DNA of 64,000 nucleotides, taken from contig CP107926.1 in the NCBI GenBank assembly GCA_036015235.1, positions 7,546,001-7,610,000 on the forward strand, in the 5' to 3' direction. The DNA comes from Streptomyces sp. NBC_00433 (GTDB taxonomy: Bacteria; Actinomycetota; Actinomycetes; Streptomycetales; Streptomycetaceae). Below, one piece after another: positions 53,569 through 62,514 of the stretch; positions within the stretch are counted from its first letter, which is position 1; each line of letters starts with the position of its first letter. The position numbers and the translations under genes were made by a program. The notes below the pieces were generated by a model. That model was not told the origin of the DNA. It saw only the letters and a program-made list of their open reading frames with translations, and did no database searches.

Positions 53569-54894
53569 ATGAGTCCGACCATTACCGAGGTCGACGTGTA
53601 CGACATCCGCTTTCCGACCTCGGAGCAGCTCGACGGCTCGGACGCCATGAACCCCGACCCCGACTACTCCGCCGCCTATGTCGTGCTCCGTACGGATTCC
53701 CCCGGCGGTCTTGCGGGGTACGGTCTGTGCTTCACGATCGGCCGCGGCAACGACGTCGTCGCGGCGGCGATCAGCACACTGCGACCCTATGTCGTCGGCC
53801 GCTCGGTGGACAGTGTCACCGGCGACCTCGGCGCCTTCTACCGGCTGCTCACCCATGACTCCCAACTCCGCTGGCTCGGCCCGGAGAAGGGCGTGATGCA
53901 CATGGCGGCCGGGGCGGTGATCAACGCCGCCTGGGACCTGGCCGCCCGGCAGGCAGGACGGCCCGTGTGGGACCTGCTGGCGTCCCTGAGCCCGGACCAG
54001 CTCGTCGACCTGGTCGACTTCCGCTACCTCAGCGACGCCCTGACCCGCGACGAGGCGCTGGACATCCTGCGCCGCGCCGAACCGAGCAGGGCCGCCCGCG
54101 CCGAGAAGCTGCGCAAGGAGGGCTACCCCGCCTACACCACGGAGCCGGGCTGGCTCGGCTACTCCGACGAGAAGCTGACCCGGCTGGCCAAGGAGGCGGT
54201 CGCCGCCGGCTTCACCCAGATCAAGCTCAAGGTCGGCGCCGACCTCCAGGACGACCTGCGCCGGATGCGGCTGGCCCGCGCCGCGGTCGGCCCGGACATC
54301 CGCATCGCGGTGGACGCCAACCAGCGCTGGGACGTGGCCGAGGCGCTGGAGTGGATGAAGGCGCTCGCCCCGTACGACCCCTACTGGATCGAGGAGCCCA
54401 CCAGCCCCGACGACGTGCTCGCGCACGCCGCGGTCCGCGCCGGGCAGCCGGTCAGGGTCGCCACCGGCGAGCACGTCGCCAACCGGGTGGTCTTCAAGCA
54501 GCTGCTCCAGGCCGGCGCCGTGGACTTCGTCCAGATCGACGCCGCCCGGGTCGCCGGGGTCAACGAGAACCTCGCGATCCTGCTGCTGGCGGCCAAGTTC
54601 GGCGTCCCGGTCTGCCCGCACGCCGGCGGGGTGGGCCTGTGCGAGATGGTCCAGCACCTCGCGATGTTCGACTACGTCGCGGTCTCCGGCAGCCTCGAAG
54701 ACCGGGTCATCGAGTACGTTCCCCATCTCCACGAGCACTTCACCGACCCCGTCGTGGTGGAGAACGGGCGTTACCAGGCCCCTTCGGCACCCGGCTTCTC
54801 CGCCCGTATGGTGCCGGAAACGCTGGCCGACTACCGCTTCCCCGACGGCCCGGTGTGGCAGGAGCGGCAGGAGCGACAGGAGCTGACCCGATGA
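53569..54894 (+). CDS. L-fuconate dehydratase (enolase superfamily)
   Basis: 441 residues. MR/enolase superfamily: catalytic Lys pair in QIKLKVGADL, metal ligands in AVDANQRW (Asp), WIEEPTSPDD (Glu) and ATGEHVANR (Glu), with the base His in CPHAGGVGLCEMVQHL. The N-terminus (TEVDVYDIRFPTSEQLDGSD) and length are those of L-fuconate dehydratase, which makes 2-keto-3-deoxy-L-fuconate. First gene of the operon; its stop overlaps the SDR start as ATGA. The perfect inverted repeat lies just upstream. Confidence 0.9.
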   Translation: MSPTITEVDVYDIRFPTSEQLDGSDAMNPDPDYSAAYVVLRTDSPGGLAGYGLCFTIGRGNDVVAAAISTLRPYVVGRSVDSVTGDLGAFYRLLTHDSQLRWLGPEKGVMHMAAGAVINAAWDLAARQAGRPVWDLLASLSPDQLVDLVDFRYLSDALTRDEALDILRRAEPSRAARAEKLRKEGYPAYTTEPGWLGYSDEKLTRLAKEAVAAGFTQIKLKVGADLQDDLRRMRLARAAVGPDIRIAVDANQRWDVAEALEWMKALAPYDPYWIEEPTSPDDVLAHAAVRAGQPVRVATGEHVANRVVFKQLLQAGAVDFVQIDAARVAGVNENLAILLLAAKFGVPVCPHAGGVGLCEMVQHLAMFDYVAVSGSLEDRVIEYVPHLHEHFTDPVVVENGRYQAPSAPGFSARMVPETLADYRFPDGPVWQERQERQELTR

Positions 54895-55697
54895 CCGGTA
54901 CGACCCCCCGCAGCGACGCCCGGGAATTCCCGCAGGACTTCGCCGGACTGACCGCCCTGGTCACCGGCGGCGCCTCCGGGATCGGCGCCGCCACCGCGGC
55001 ACTGCTCACCGCCCGCGGCGCCCGCGTCGCGGTGCTGGACCGCGACCCTTCCGGCGCCCCCGAGGGCACCTTCGCGGTCGCCGCGGACGTCACCTCCGAC
55101 AGCCAGGTGCGCGCCGCGGTCGCCGCGGCCGTACGCGAACTGGGCGGCCTGCACATCCTGGTGGGCAATGCCGGCATCGGTTCCGTCGGCACCGTCGAGG
55201 ACAACGCCGACGAGGAGTGGACCAGGGTGCTGGACGTCAACGTCCTCGGCATGGTCCGCACCGCCCGCGCCGCGCTGCCGCACCTCAGGAAGGCGGCCGC
55301 CGCCCGGCCCGGCAGTGCCTCGATCACCCACACCTGCTCCATCGCCGCCACGGCAGGGCTGCCGCAGCGTGCCCTGTACAGCGCGAGCAAGGGCGCGGTC
55401 CTCTCGCTGACCCTGGCGATGGCCGCCGACCACGTACGCGAGGGCGTACGGGTCAACTGCGTCAATCCCGGGACCGCCGACACCCCGTGGATCGCCCGGC
55501 TGCTCGACCAGGCCGACGACCCGGCCGCCGAGCGCGCGGCACTCGACGCCCGCCAGCCGCTCGGCCGACTGGTGTCCGCCGACGAGGTCGCCGCGGCGAT
55601 CGCCTACCTGGCCTCACCGGCCGCGGCGAGCGTCACCGGCACCGCGCTCGCCGTGGACGGCGGAATGCAGGGCCTGCGCCTGCGTCCCGCCGACTGA
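54891..55697 (+). CDS. SDR, probable 2-keto-3-deoxy-L-fuconate dehydrogenase
   Basis: 268 residues, classical SDR: TALVTGGASGIGAATA cofactor loop, NAGIGS, Ser in CSIAATAG, catalytic YSASK, and PGTADTPW. Oxidises a hydroxy-sugar acid with NAD. Coupled to the dehydratase (ATGA overlap), which suggests oxidation of 2-keto-3-deoxy-L-fuconate to the 2,4-diketo form. The expected next enzyme, an FAH-family hydrolase, is not in this cluster. Confidence 0.87.
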   Translation: MTGTTPRSDAREFPQDFAGLTALVTGGASGIGAATAALLTARGARVAVLDRDPSGAPEGTFAVAADVTSDSQVRAAVAAAVRELGGLHILVGNAGIGSVGTVEDNADEEWTRVLDVNVLGMVRTARAALPHLRKAAAARPGSASITHTCSIAATAGLPQRALYSASKGAVLSLTLAMAADHVREGVRVNCVNPGTADTPWIARLLDQADDPAAERAALDARQPLGRLVSADEVAAAIAYLASPAAASVTGTALAVDGGMQGLRLRPAD

Positions 55698-55787
55698 ACG
55701 ACCCGCACCACCCCTTGGCCACCCTCACCACCCCTTGAGCACCGCACCACCATGAGCCGACACACTTCCGAAGGGCAGAACTCGACG

Positions 55788-56825
55788 ATGAGACTGCGTA
55801 AGACGACCGTCGCCGCCATCGCGGCCCTCCTCGCGGTCACCGCGCTCGCGGGCTGCAACAGAGGCAGCGACGACAAGGCCGGCACGTCCGGCAAGGTGGG
55901 CATCGACCTGCCGCGTTCCGACAGCGACTTCTGGAACTCCTACAACGGCTACATCGAGAAGGGCGTCAAGGCGGGCGAGGTCTCCGCGCTGCCCCGCACC
56001 AACTCGCAGAACGACATCGGCAAGCTGGTCGCCAACGTGCAGACCTTCACCGACCAGGGTGCCAAGGCCATCGTGATGGCACCGCAGGACACCGGCGCCA
56101 TCGCGTCCACCCTGGACAAGCTGGCCGGCAAGAACATCCCGGTCATCAGCGTCGACACCCGCCCCGACAAGGGCAAGGTCTACATGGTGGTGCGCGCCGA
56201 CAACAAGGCGTACGGCACCAACGCCTGCGACTACCTGGGCAAGCAGCTCGGCGGCAAGGGCAAGGTCGTGGAGTTCGAGGGCGCCCTCGACTCGATCAAC
56301 GGCCGGGACCGCTCCGAGGCCTTCGCGTCCTGCATGAAGACCAAGTTCCCGGCCATCAAGGTGATCGCGCTGGCCACCGACTGGAAGGGCGACGTCGCGT
56401 CGGCGAAGCTGCAGACCACGCTCGCCTCCGACCCGGACGTCAACGGCATCTACATGCAGGCCGGCGGCGTCTTCCTGCAGCCGACGCTGGCCCTGCTGGA
56501 GCAGAAGCACCTGCTCAAGCCGCCCGGTACCCCCGGCCACATCACCATCATCTCCAACGACGGCATCCCGGACGAGTTCAAGGCGATCAGGGCGGGCCAG
56601 ATCGACGCCACGATCTCCCAGCCGGCCGACCTCTACGCCAAGTACGCGCTGTACTACGCCAAGGCCGCGCTCGCCGGACAGACCTTCAAGCCCGGCCCGA
56701 CCGACCACAACTCCACGATCGTCAGCATCCCCAACGGCCTTGAGGACCAGCTGCCGGCGCCGCTGGTGACCAAGGACAACGTGGACGACCCCAGCCTGTG
56801 GGCCAACCAGCTCGGAAAGAGCTGA
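55788..56825 (+). CDS. sugar ABC transporter substrate-binding lipoprotein
   Basis: 345 residues. Lipoprotein signal ending at LAGC (lipobox near 20-24), then the periplasmic-binding-protein type 1 (RbsB/XylF) fold: IDLPRSDSDFWNSYNGYIEK, GAKAIVMAPQD, IPVISVDTRPD, and HITIISNDGIPDEFKAIRAG. Binds the sugar outside the membrane for the adjacent importer; L-fucose is inferred from the operon. Start: ATG at 55788; an in-frame ATG at 55752 would add residues before the signal peptide. Confidence 0.88.
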   Translation: MRLRKTTVAAIAALLAVTALAGCNRGSDDKAGTSGKVGIDLPRSDSDFWNSYNGYIEKGVKAGEVSALPRTNSQNDIGKLVANVQTFTDQGAKAIVMAPQDTGAIASTLDKLAGKNIPVISVDTRPDKGKVYMVVRADNKAYGTNACDYLGKQLGGKGKVVEFEGALDSINGRDRSEAFASCMKTKFPAIKVIALATDWKGDVASAKLQTTLASDPDVNGIYMQAGGVFLQPTLALLEQKHLLKPPGTPGHITIISNDGIPDEFKAIRAGQIDATISQPADLYAKYALYYAKAALAGQTFKPGPTDHNSTIVSIPNGLEDQLPAPLVTKDNVDDPSLWANQLGKS

Positions 56826-56831
56826 GCGCAC

Positions 56832-58400
56832 ATGAGCAACGGTCAGGCCTCAACCCCTCCTCCCGCGGTGCACGCCGAGGGCGTCGTCAAGCGCTTCGGT
56901 CCCACCGTCGCGCTGGACCAGGTGGGCATCACCGTGGCGGTCGGCGACTCGCACGCGCTGGTCGGCCGCAACGGTGCGGGCAAGTCCACCCTGGTGTCGG
57001 TGCTGACCGGGCTGCACGCACCCGACGCGGGCCGGGTCGCCTTCCTCGGCGAACCCGCGCCCGCTCCGGGTGACACCGCCGCCTGGCAGGCCAGGGTCGC
57101 CTGCGTCTACCAGAAGTCCATGGTGGTGCCGGAGCTGACGGTCGCCGAGAACCTGTACCTCAACAGGTTCGAGCGCGGCCGGATCCGCTGGTCCGCACTG
57201 CGGGCCGACGCGGCCCGCCTGCTCGCCGAGTACGGCGTCGACGTCGACCCCGCCACCCGGGCCGGCGACCTCACCGTGGAGCAGGGCCAGTTCGTGGAGA
57301 TCGCGCGAGCGCTCTCCTTCGGCGCCCGCTTCATCATCCTGGACGAGCCCACCGCGCAGCTCGACGCGGCAGGCATCGAGCGGCTGTTCACCAAGCTGCG
57401 CGAACTGCAGCAGCAGGGCGTCGCGTTCCTCTTCATCTCGCACCACCTGCAGGAGGTCTACGACCTCTGCAGCACCGTCACGGTCTACCGCGACGCCCGC
57501 CACATCCTCACCGCGCCCGTCGCGGACCTGGGCAAGGCGGACCTCGTGGCGGCCGTGACGGGCGAGACCGGGCAGTCCGCCACGACCTGGCACGCCAGGT
57601 CCGCGGCGGCCGGGACGCCGGCGGACACGCCCGCCGGCCCGTCGGACGACACCGTGCTGCGGGCCGAGGCGCTCGCCCTGGAGGGCGCCTTCCAGCCGAT
57701 CGACTTCGCGGTACGCGCCGGCGAGGTCCTCGGCCTGGCCGGCGCCACCGCCAGCGGCAACACCGCGCTCGGCGAGACGCTGGTGGGCCTGCGCAAGGCC
57801 ACCGGCGGCAGGGCGTCGGTCGACGGCAAGGGCGTACGCCCCGGCAGCGTGCCGCACGCCCTGAACGCCGGCATCGGATACGTCCCCGAGGACCGGCACC
57901 GGCAGGGCCTGGTGCTGGGCCGCAGCGTGGCGGAAAACGCCACGCTCACCGTGACCGACCAGCTCGGGCCCTACGGCACCGTGCTGCCGTCGCGGACCCG
58001 CAACTTCGCCCAGCGGATGATCGACTCGCTGGACATCAAGACCTCAGGACCCGCACAGCCGGTCTCCGACCTGTCGGGCGGCAACCAGCAGAAGGTCGTC
58101 ATCGCGCGGGCACTGGCCCGCGACCCGCGGGTGCTGGTGGCCATCCGGCCCACCGCGGGAGTCGACGTGAAGTCCAAGGACGCGCTGCTCGGCGTGGTCC
58201 GCGGGGTCGCCGACCGGGGGGACGCGGCCGTCATCGTCTCCGACGAACTCGACGACCTGCGGGTCTGCGACCGGGTGATCGCGCTCTTCCACGGACGGGT
58301 GATCGCCGAGTTCGGCAGCGGATGGAACGACCGGGACCTGGTCTCGGCCATGGAAGGGCTGCCCGCGGGCGCGGGCGGCGACAAGGGAGCCGAGGAATGA
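56832..58400 (+). CDS. sugar ABC transporter ATP-binding protein (RbsA/MglA type)
   Basis: 522 residues with two ATPase halves. First half: Walker A GRNGAGKSTL, a degenerate signature LTVEQGQFVEIARAL, Walker B IILDEPTAQLD. Second half: degenerate Walker A GATASGNTALG (no Lys), intact LSGGNQQKVVIARAL, then VAIRPTAGVDVKS in place of the usual DEPT, which lacks the catalytic Glu. One functional and one decayed site is usual for this family. The six-base gap to the binding-protein gene and ATGA overlap with the permease show one operon. Confidence 0.92.
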   Translation: MSNGQASTPPPAVHAEGVVKRFGPTVALDQVGITVAVGDSHALVGRNGAGKSTLVSVLTGLHAPDAGRVAFLGEPAPAPGDTAAWQARVACVYQKSMVVPELTVAENLYLNRFERGRIRWSALRADAARLLAEYGVDVDPATRAGDLTVEQGQFVEIARALSFGARFIILDEPTAQLDAAGIERLFTKLRELQQQGVAFLFISHHLQEVYDLCSTVTVYRDARHILTAPVADLGKADLVAAVTGETGQSATTWHARSAAAGTPADTPAGPSDDTVLRAEALALEGAFQPIDFAVRAGEVLGLAGATASGNTALGETLVGLRKATGGRASVDGKGVRPGSVPHALNAGIGYVPEDRHRQGLVLGRSVAENATLTVTDQLGPYGTVLPSRTRNFAQRMIDSLDIKTSGPAQPVSDLSGGNQQKVVIARALARDPRVLVAIRPTAGVDVKSKDALLGVVRGVADRGDAAVIVSDELDDLRVCDRVIALFHGRVIAEFGSGWNDRDLVSAMEGLPAGAGGDKGAEE

Positions 58401-59434
58401 GTGAGACCACCCAGTTGACCCCCGACCTGGCCGTGCCGGGCAAAGCCCGTGCCGCGGCACCGCGCTTCCGGCTCGCCCGCTTCCGCGACCTGTCGCTGAT
58501 ACCGGTGATCTTCGTGCTGGGCGTCATCGGCTTCATCGTGTCGCCGGTGTTCCTGACCTCCGACAACCTGATCGGCGTGCTCCAGCAGAGCAGCGAACTG
58601 AGCCTGCTGGTGCTCGCCGAGGCGATGATCCTCATATGCGGCCGGATGGACCTCTCCCTGGAGTCCACCATCGGCGTCGCGCCGGTCATCGCGATGTGGC
58701 TGGTGCTGCCCAGCAGCGGCCCCGCCACCTTCCACGGCATCGGGCTCTTCCCGACCTGGTCCTCGATCCCGGTCTGCCTGGCCGTCGGCCTGGTCATCGG
58801 CGCGGTCAACGGCTTCCTGATCCTCAAGCTGCGGGTCAACGGCTTCATCGCGACACTGGGCATGCTGACCATGCTGCGCGGCCTGCAGGACGGCGTCGCG
58901 CAGGGCAAGTCCATCGTCGCGGTGCCGGCGTCCTTCTCCTACCTGGGCAAGACCGAGTGGATGGGCGCGCCCGCCGCGGTGTGGATCTGCCTGCTGCTCT
59001 TCGTCATCGGCGGCCTGGCGCTCGGCTACCTGCGGCACGGCAGGGCCCTCTACGCGATCGGCGGCAACACCGAGGCGGCCAGGGCGGCCGGCATCCGCGT
59101 CGACCGGATCACCTGGATCGTGCTGGCGCTCGGCGGCCTGATCGCCGCCTTCGCCGGCGTGCTCTACGCCGGCCACTACGGTGCCATCTCCGCCACCCAG
59201 GGCGACGGCTGGATCTTCCAGGTCTTCGCCGCCACCGTCATCGGCGGGGTCAGCCTCAACGGCGGCCGCGGCACGCTCTTCGGCGCCCTCACCGGTGTCG
59301 TCAGCCTGCAACTGGTCGTGAACGTCACGACCCTCGGCGGTGTGCCGCCGCTGTGGGACAAGTTCCTCTACGGTGCCATCATCATCGTCGCCCTGATCAT
59401 CTCCCGCTTCGCCGGCGGCGAGAAGCAGGACTGA
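58397..59434 (+). CDS. sugar ABC transporter permease (RbsC type)
   Basis: 345 residues, about ten predicted membrane helices (for example PVIFVLGVIGFIVSPVFL and SIPVCLAVGLVIGAVNGFL) with the family's EAMILICGRMDLSLES and YAIGGNTEAARAAGIRVDRI loops. Forms the channel with the RbsA-type ATPase. The start overlaps its stop as ATGA after CGAGGA. Only one permease gene, as usual for this class. Substrate inferred to be L-fucose or a related sugar. Confidence 0.92.
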   Translation: MSETTQLTPDLAVPGKARAAAPRFRLARFRDLSLIPVIFVLGVIGFIVSPVFLTSDNLIGVLQQSSELSLLVLAEAMILICGRMDLSLESTIGVAPVIAMWLVLPSSGPATFHGIGLFPTWSSIPVCLAVGLVIGAVNGFLILKLRVNGFIATLGMLTMLRGLQDGVAQGKSIVAVPASFSYLGKTEWMGAPAAVWICLLLFVIGGLALGYLRHGRALYAIGGNTEAARAAGIRVDRITWIVLALGGLIAAFAGVLYAGHYGAISATQGDGWIFQVFAATVIGGVSLNGGRGTLFGALTGVVSLQLVVNVTTLGGVPPLWDKFLYGAIIIVALIISRFAGGEKQD

Positions 59435-59523
59435 CCCGGGCCCCGACCCGTATCCGACCCCGTACCCGCCCCGACGGTCCGACCGCAGCGCAGCCGGCCC
59501 AGCCCAGCAGAAGGACACCCCGT

Positions 59524-60513
59524 ATGCCCGTACCGGAACTGCCCCGGCTCGGCCTCGGCTGCGCGCCGCTGGCCAATCTCTACCGCGCCATCACCGACGA
59601 GGAGGCGCAGGCCACCGTGGCCGCCGCCTTCGACGCGGGGCGGCCCGTCACCTACCTCGACACCGCGCCGCACTACGGCCTGGGCCGCTCCGAGGAGCGG
59701 CTCGGCCGGGCGCTGGCCGGCCGGGACCGCGCGTCCTACGTGCTGTCCACCAAGGTCGGGCGCCGGCTGCGCGACCTCGGGCCCGGAGAACTGCCCGACG
59801 GCCAGGGCTTCACCGACGTCCCCGAACGGGCCAGGGTCTGGGACTTCACCGCCGACGGCATCCGGGCCACGCTGGAGGGCTCCCTGGAGCGGCTCGGCGT
59901 GGACGCCGTCGACATCGTCTACCTGCACGACGTCGAGGACCACCTGCCCGACGTCTACGCCACCGGCTTCCCCGCGCTCGCCGACCTGCGCGACCAGGGG
60001 ATGGTCAAGGCCATCGGCTTCGGCATGAACCACAGCGACGTCCTGGCCCGGCTCGTCGCCGACCTCGACGTCGACGTGGTGCTGTGCGCGGGCCGCTGGA
60101 CACTGCTGGAACGCACCGCCTACGACGACCTGCTGCCGGAGTGCGAGCGCCGCGGCACCAAGGTCGTCGTCGGCGGCGTCTACAACTCCGGGCTGCTGGC
60201 CGACCCCAGGCCCGGAGCGCACTACGACTACGCCGCCGCGCCGCAGGAACTCCTCGACCGTGCGCTGGCGATGGCCGCGGTCTGCGGCGAATTCGGCGTC
60301 CCGCTGCGGGCCGCCGCCCTGCGCTACCCCTTCGCCCACCCCAGCGTGGTCTCCGCGGTCGTCGGCGCCGCGAACCCGGACGAGGTGCGCGACAACACCG
60401 CGATGTTCCACCACGACATCCCGGACGCGATGTGGCACGCGCTGGTCGAGCGCGGGCTGCTCGACGAGGACGTGCCGCTGCCGCTCGCTGCGAACCTCCC
60501 GGTGGGGGAGTAG
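59524..60513 (+). CDS. aldo/keto reductase, probable L-fucose dehydrogenase
   Basis: 329 residues. AKR barrel: RLGLGCAPLANLYRAITDEE, TYLDTAPHYGLGRSEERLG with the Asp/Tyr pair, STKVGRRLR with Lys, IVYLHDVEDHLPD with His, and VVGAANPDEV. This subgroup oxidises L-fucose / D-threo-aldoses to the lactone with NAD(P). It would be the first step of the oxidative pathway. Followed after three bases by the lactonase gene. Confidence 0.85.
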   Translation: MPVPELPRLGLGCAPLANLYRAITDEEAQATVAAAFDAGRPVTYLDTAPHYGLGRSEERLGRALAGRDRASYVLSTKVGRRLRDLGPGELPDGQGFTDVPERARVWDFTADGIRATLEGSLERLGVDAVDIVYLHDVEDHLPDVYATGFPALADLRDQGMVKAIGFGMNHSDVLARLVADLDVDVVLCAGRWTLLERTAYDDLLPECERRGTKVVVGGVYNSGLLADPRPGAHYDYAAAPQELLDRALAMAAVCGEFGVPLRAAALRYPFAHPSVVSAVVGAANPDEVRDNTAMFHHDIPDAMWHALVERGLLDEDVPLPLAANLPVGE

Positions 60514-60516
60514 CCC

Positions 60517-61347
60517 GTGCGGATCGACGCGCACCACCACCTGTGGGACCTCGCGCGGCGCCCGCAGCCCTGGCTGACCGGTGCCGCGCTCGACCCCATC
60601 GCCCGCACCTTCGACCTGGCCGAGCTGGAACCGCTGCTCGACGCGCACGGCATCGACGCGACCGTGCTCGTGCAGTCCAGCTCGTCGCTGGACGAGACCC
60701 GCGAGCTGCTCGCCGTCGCGGCCGGGTCAGGCGGCCGCGTCGCCGGCGTCGTCGGCTGGGCCGACCTCACCGACCCCGCCCTCGCCGACGTCCTGGCCTC
60801 GCTGGGCGGCCCGCTGGTCGGGATACGCCACCAGGTCCAGGACGAGCCCGACCCCTGGTGGCTCGCCCGCGCCGCGGTCCGCCGCGGCCTGGCCACGGTC
60901 GCCGCCGCGGGCCTCGTCTACGACCTGCTGGTCACCCCGCGCGAGCTGCCCGCGGCGCTGGAGACGGCGGCGGCGCTGCCCGAGCTGCGCTTCGTGCTCG
61001 ACCACGCGGCCAAGCCGCGCATCGCCTCCGGCGGGTGGGAGCCGTGGGCCGCGCAGCTCTTCGCGCTGGCGGCCCTGCCCAATGTCAGCTGCAAGCTGTC
61101 CGGGCTCGTGACCGAGGCCGCCTGGTCCGGCTGGGAGCCGGCCGACCTTCTGCCGTACGCACGGCACGTGCTGGACGTTTTCGGGCCGGCCCGAACCCTT
61201 TTCGGCTCCGACTGGCCCGTCTGCACGCTTGCCGCTCCCTACGGCGACGTGGTCGCCCTCGCGGAGTCCGCCACCGCCGGGCTCTCCCCGTCCGAGTCCG
61301 CCGCGGTCTTCGGCACCACGGCCACCCACATCTACGCCCTCCGCTAG
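60517..61347 (+). CDS. amidohydrolase, probable L-fuconolactonase
   Basis: 276 residues from a GTG. Amidohydrolase-2 family: RIDAHHHLWDL (metal His-x-His), FVLDHAAKPRI, VSCKLSGLVTEA, and the C-terminal FGSDWPVCTLAAPYGDV with the catalytic Asp. Family members open L-fucono- and L-rhamnono-lactones. Three bases separate it from the dehydrogenase whose lactone product it would hydrolyse. Last gene of the operon; the repeat block 61390-61700 follows. Confidence 0.88.
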   Translation: MRIDAHHHLWDLARRPQPWLTGAALDPIARTFDLAELEPLLDAHGIDATVLVQSSSSLDETRELLAVAAGSGGRVAGVVGWADLTDPALADVLASLGGPLVGIRHQVQDEPDPWWLARAAVRRGLATVAAAGLVYDLLVTPRELPAALETAAALPELRFVLDHAAKPRIASGGWEPWAAQLFALAALPNVSCKLSGLVTEAAWSGWEPADLLPYARHVLDVFGPARTLFGSDWPVCTLAAPYGDVVALAESATAGLSPSESAAVFGTTATHIYALR

Positions 61348-61389
61348 CCCCGGGGGCCCGGCGATGCGCCGCCTGCCTCCGGCCCGGTG

Positions 61390-61700
61390 GGGGCTTGTCG
61401 CGCAGTTCCCCGCGCCCCTGGGTGATTGCCCCTTGCGGTGCGTTGCTTGCCTGCGCGTGCATCGTGATGGGGCGCGCAGTTCCCCGCGCCCCTTCTGGCC
61501 TGCGTCCTCTTGCGCCCAGCGTTTCCTCTGCCCCTGGCAGGGGCTCTGCGCGCAGGAGGGTGAGCGTTTTTCAGGGGCGCGGGGAACTGCGCGCCCCGCC
61601 GAAGAGGCGGGAAAGATGCGAACACCACCGCAAGTGGCACCCACCCAGGGGCGCGGGGAACTGCGCGAACAGCCCCCACCGGGCCGCAGGTAAGCAGCGT
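61390..61700. repeat. cluster of Streptomyces intergenic repeats, inverted and direct copies
   Basis: CGCGCAGTTCCCCGCGCCCC occurs in this orientation near 61399 and 61473, and GGGGCGCGGGGAACTGCGCG in the opposite one near 61574 and 61649. Facing copies could form long hairpins and act as the transcription end for the fucose-type operon. The last ~110 bases closely match the block at 31790-31915, including CCGCCGAAGAGGCGGGAAAG and CAAGTGGCACCCA. The 396 bases 61348-61743 contain no credible gene. Confidence 0.75.
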
Positions 61701-61743
61701 GCCGCAAGGGGCAATCAGGGGCCGGGGGCGGGGCCCCCGGCGG

Positions 61744-62415
61744 TCAGAGGGTGGAGCGGAGCCATTGTTCGACGCTCGCGACGTGGACCGTGGCCCACGA
61801 TCGCGCGGCCTCCGCGTCACGATCCCTGAGCGCGCTCAGAATCGCCCGATGCTCATGCAGCGTCCGCGACACCGCGTCCTCCTGCGTGAGGCCCCGCCAG
61901 ACCCGCGCCCGGGTGGTGGGCCCGGAGAGGCCGTCGAGAAGTGAGCACAGGACGGAATTGCCGGAGCCCTGCACGATGCCGCGGTGGAATTCCAGGTCGG
62001 AGGCGACCAGCTCCTCCACGGACGGCTCGGGCCCGAGCGCGTCGAGCTTGCCCTCAAGGACGTCGAGCTCTTCCGCGGGGATGCGGAGCGCCGCCATCGC
62101 GGTGGCGGCGGGTTCCAGGATGCGGCGCACCGCCAGGAATTCCAGCACCGTGTCGTCGCGGTGGAAGTCCACCACGAAGCTCAGCGCTTCGAGCAGCAGC
62201 TGCGGGTCGAGGCTGGTGACATATGTGCCGTCACCCTGGCGGACGTCGAGGATCCGGATCAGCGACAGGGCACGCACGGCCTCGCGCAGCGAATTGCGGG
62301 ACAGGCCGAGTTCGGCCGCCAGTTCGCTCTCCTTGGGGAGGCGGTCGCCGGGCCGCAGGGCCCCGGAGACGATCATCTCCTTGATCTTCTCAATGGCCTC
62401 GTCGGTGACCGCCAT
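61744..62415 (-). CDS. FadR-subfamily GntR regulator of the fucose-type operon
   Basis: 223 residues. Winged helix-turn-helix at 5-70 (IKEMIVSGALRPGDRLPKES, then LAAELGLSRNSLREAVRAL and VRQGDGTYV), then an all-helical FCD ligand domain with metal-type residues in DLEFHRGIV and EHRAILSALRDRDAEAA. FadR-type GntR proteins repress sugar-acid and organic-acid operons and release DNA on binding the pathway intermediate. The motif ATACATCGGA upstream of this gene and in the operon's operator supports both autoregulation and operon control. Confidence 0.9.
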   Translation of the reverse strand: MAVTDEAIEKIKEMIVSGALRPGDRLPKESELAAELGLSRNSLREAVRALSLIRILDVRQGDGTYVTSLDPQLLLEALSFVVDFHRDDTVLEFLAVRRILEPAATAMAALRIPAEELDVLEGKLDALGPEPSVEELVASDLEFHRGIVQGSGNSVLCSLLDGLSGPTTRARVWRGLTQEDAVSRTLHEHRAILSALRDRDAEAARSWATVHVASVEQWLRSTL

Positions 62416-62456
62416 CGCGCCCTCCCCATGTTCCGGTCCCGCAGCGCCGCCAGACC

Positions 62457-62466
62457 TCCGATGTAT
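62457..62466. promoter_or_regulatory. ATACATCGGA half-site upstream of the FadR-type regulator gene
   Basis: On the minus strand ATACATCGGA lies about 42-51 bases upstream of the regulator's start codon. The same ten bases begin the inverted repeat at the fucose-type operon (53519-53528), suggesting autoregulation. Only one half-site is evident here. Confidence 0.6.
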
Positions 62467-62514
62467 GGCCTCATTATGTGCCCGGAGAGCCCGATCACCT
62501 AACGAAACGGGAAT

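Noticed and set aside
56832..58400. Loss of Walker A Lys in the second half of the sugar ATPase as a sign of decay
   Set aside because: One degenerate site is usual in RbsA/MglA-type double ATPases.
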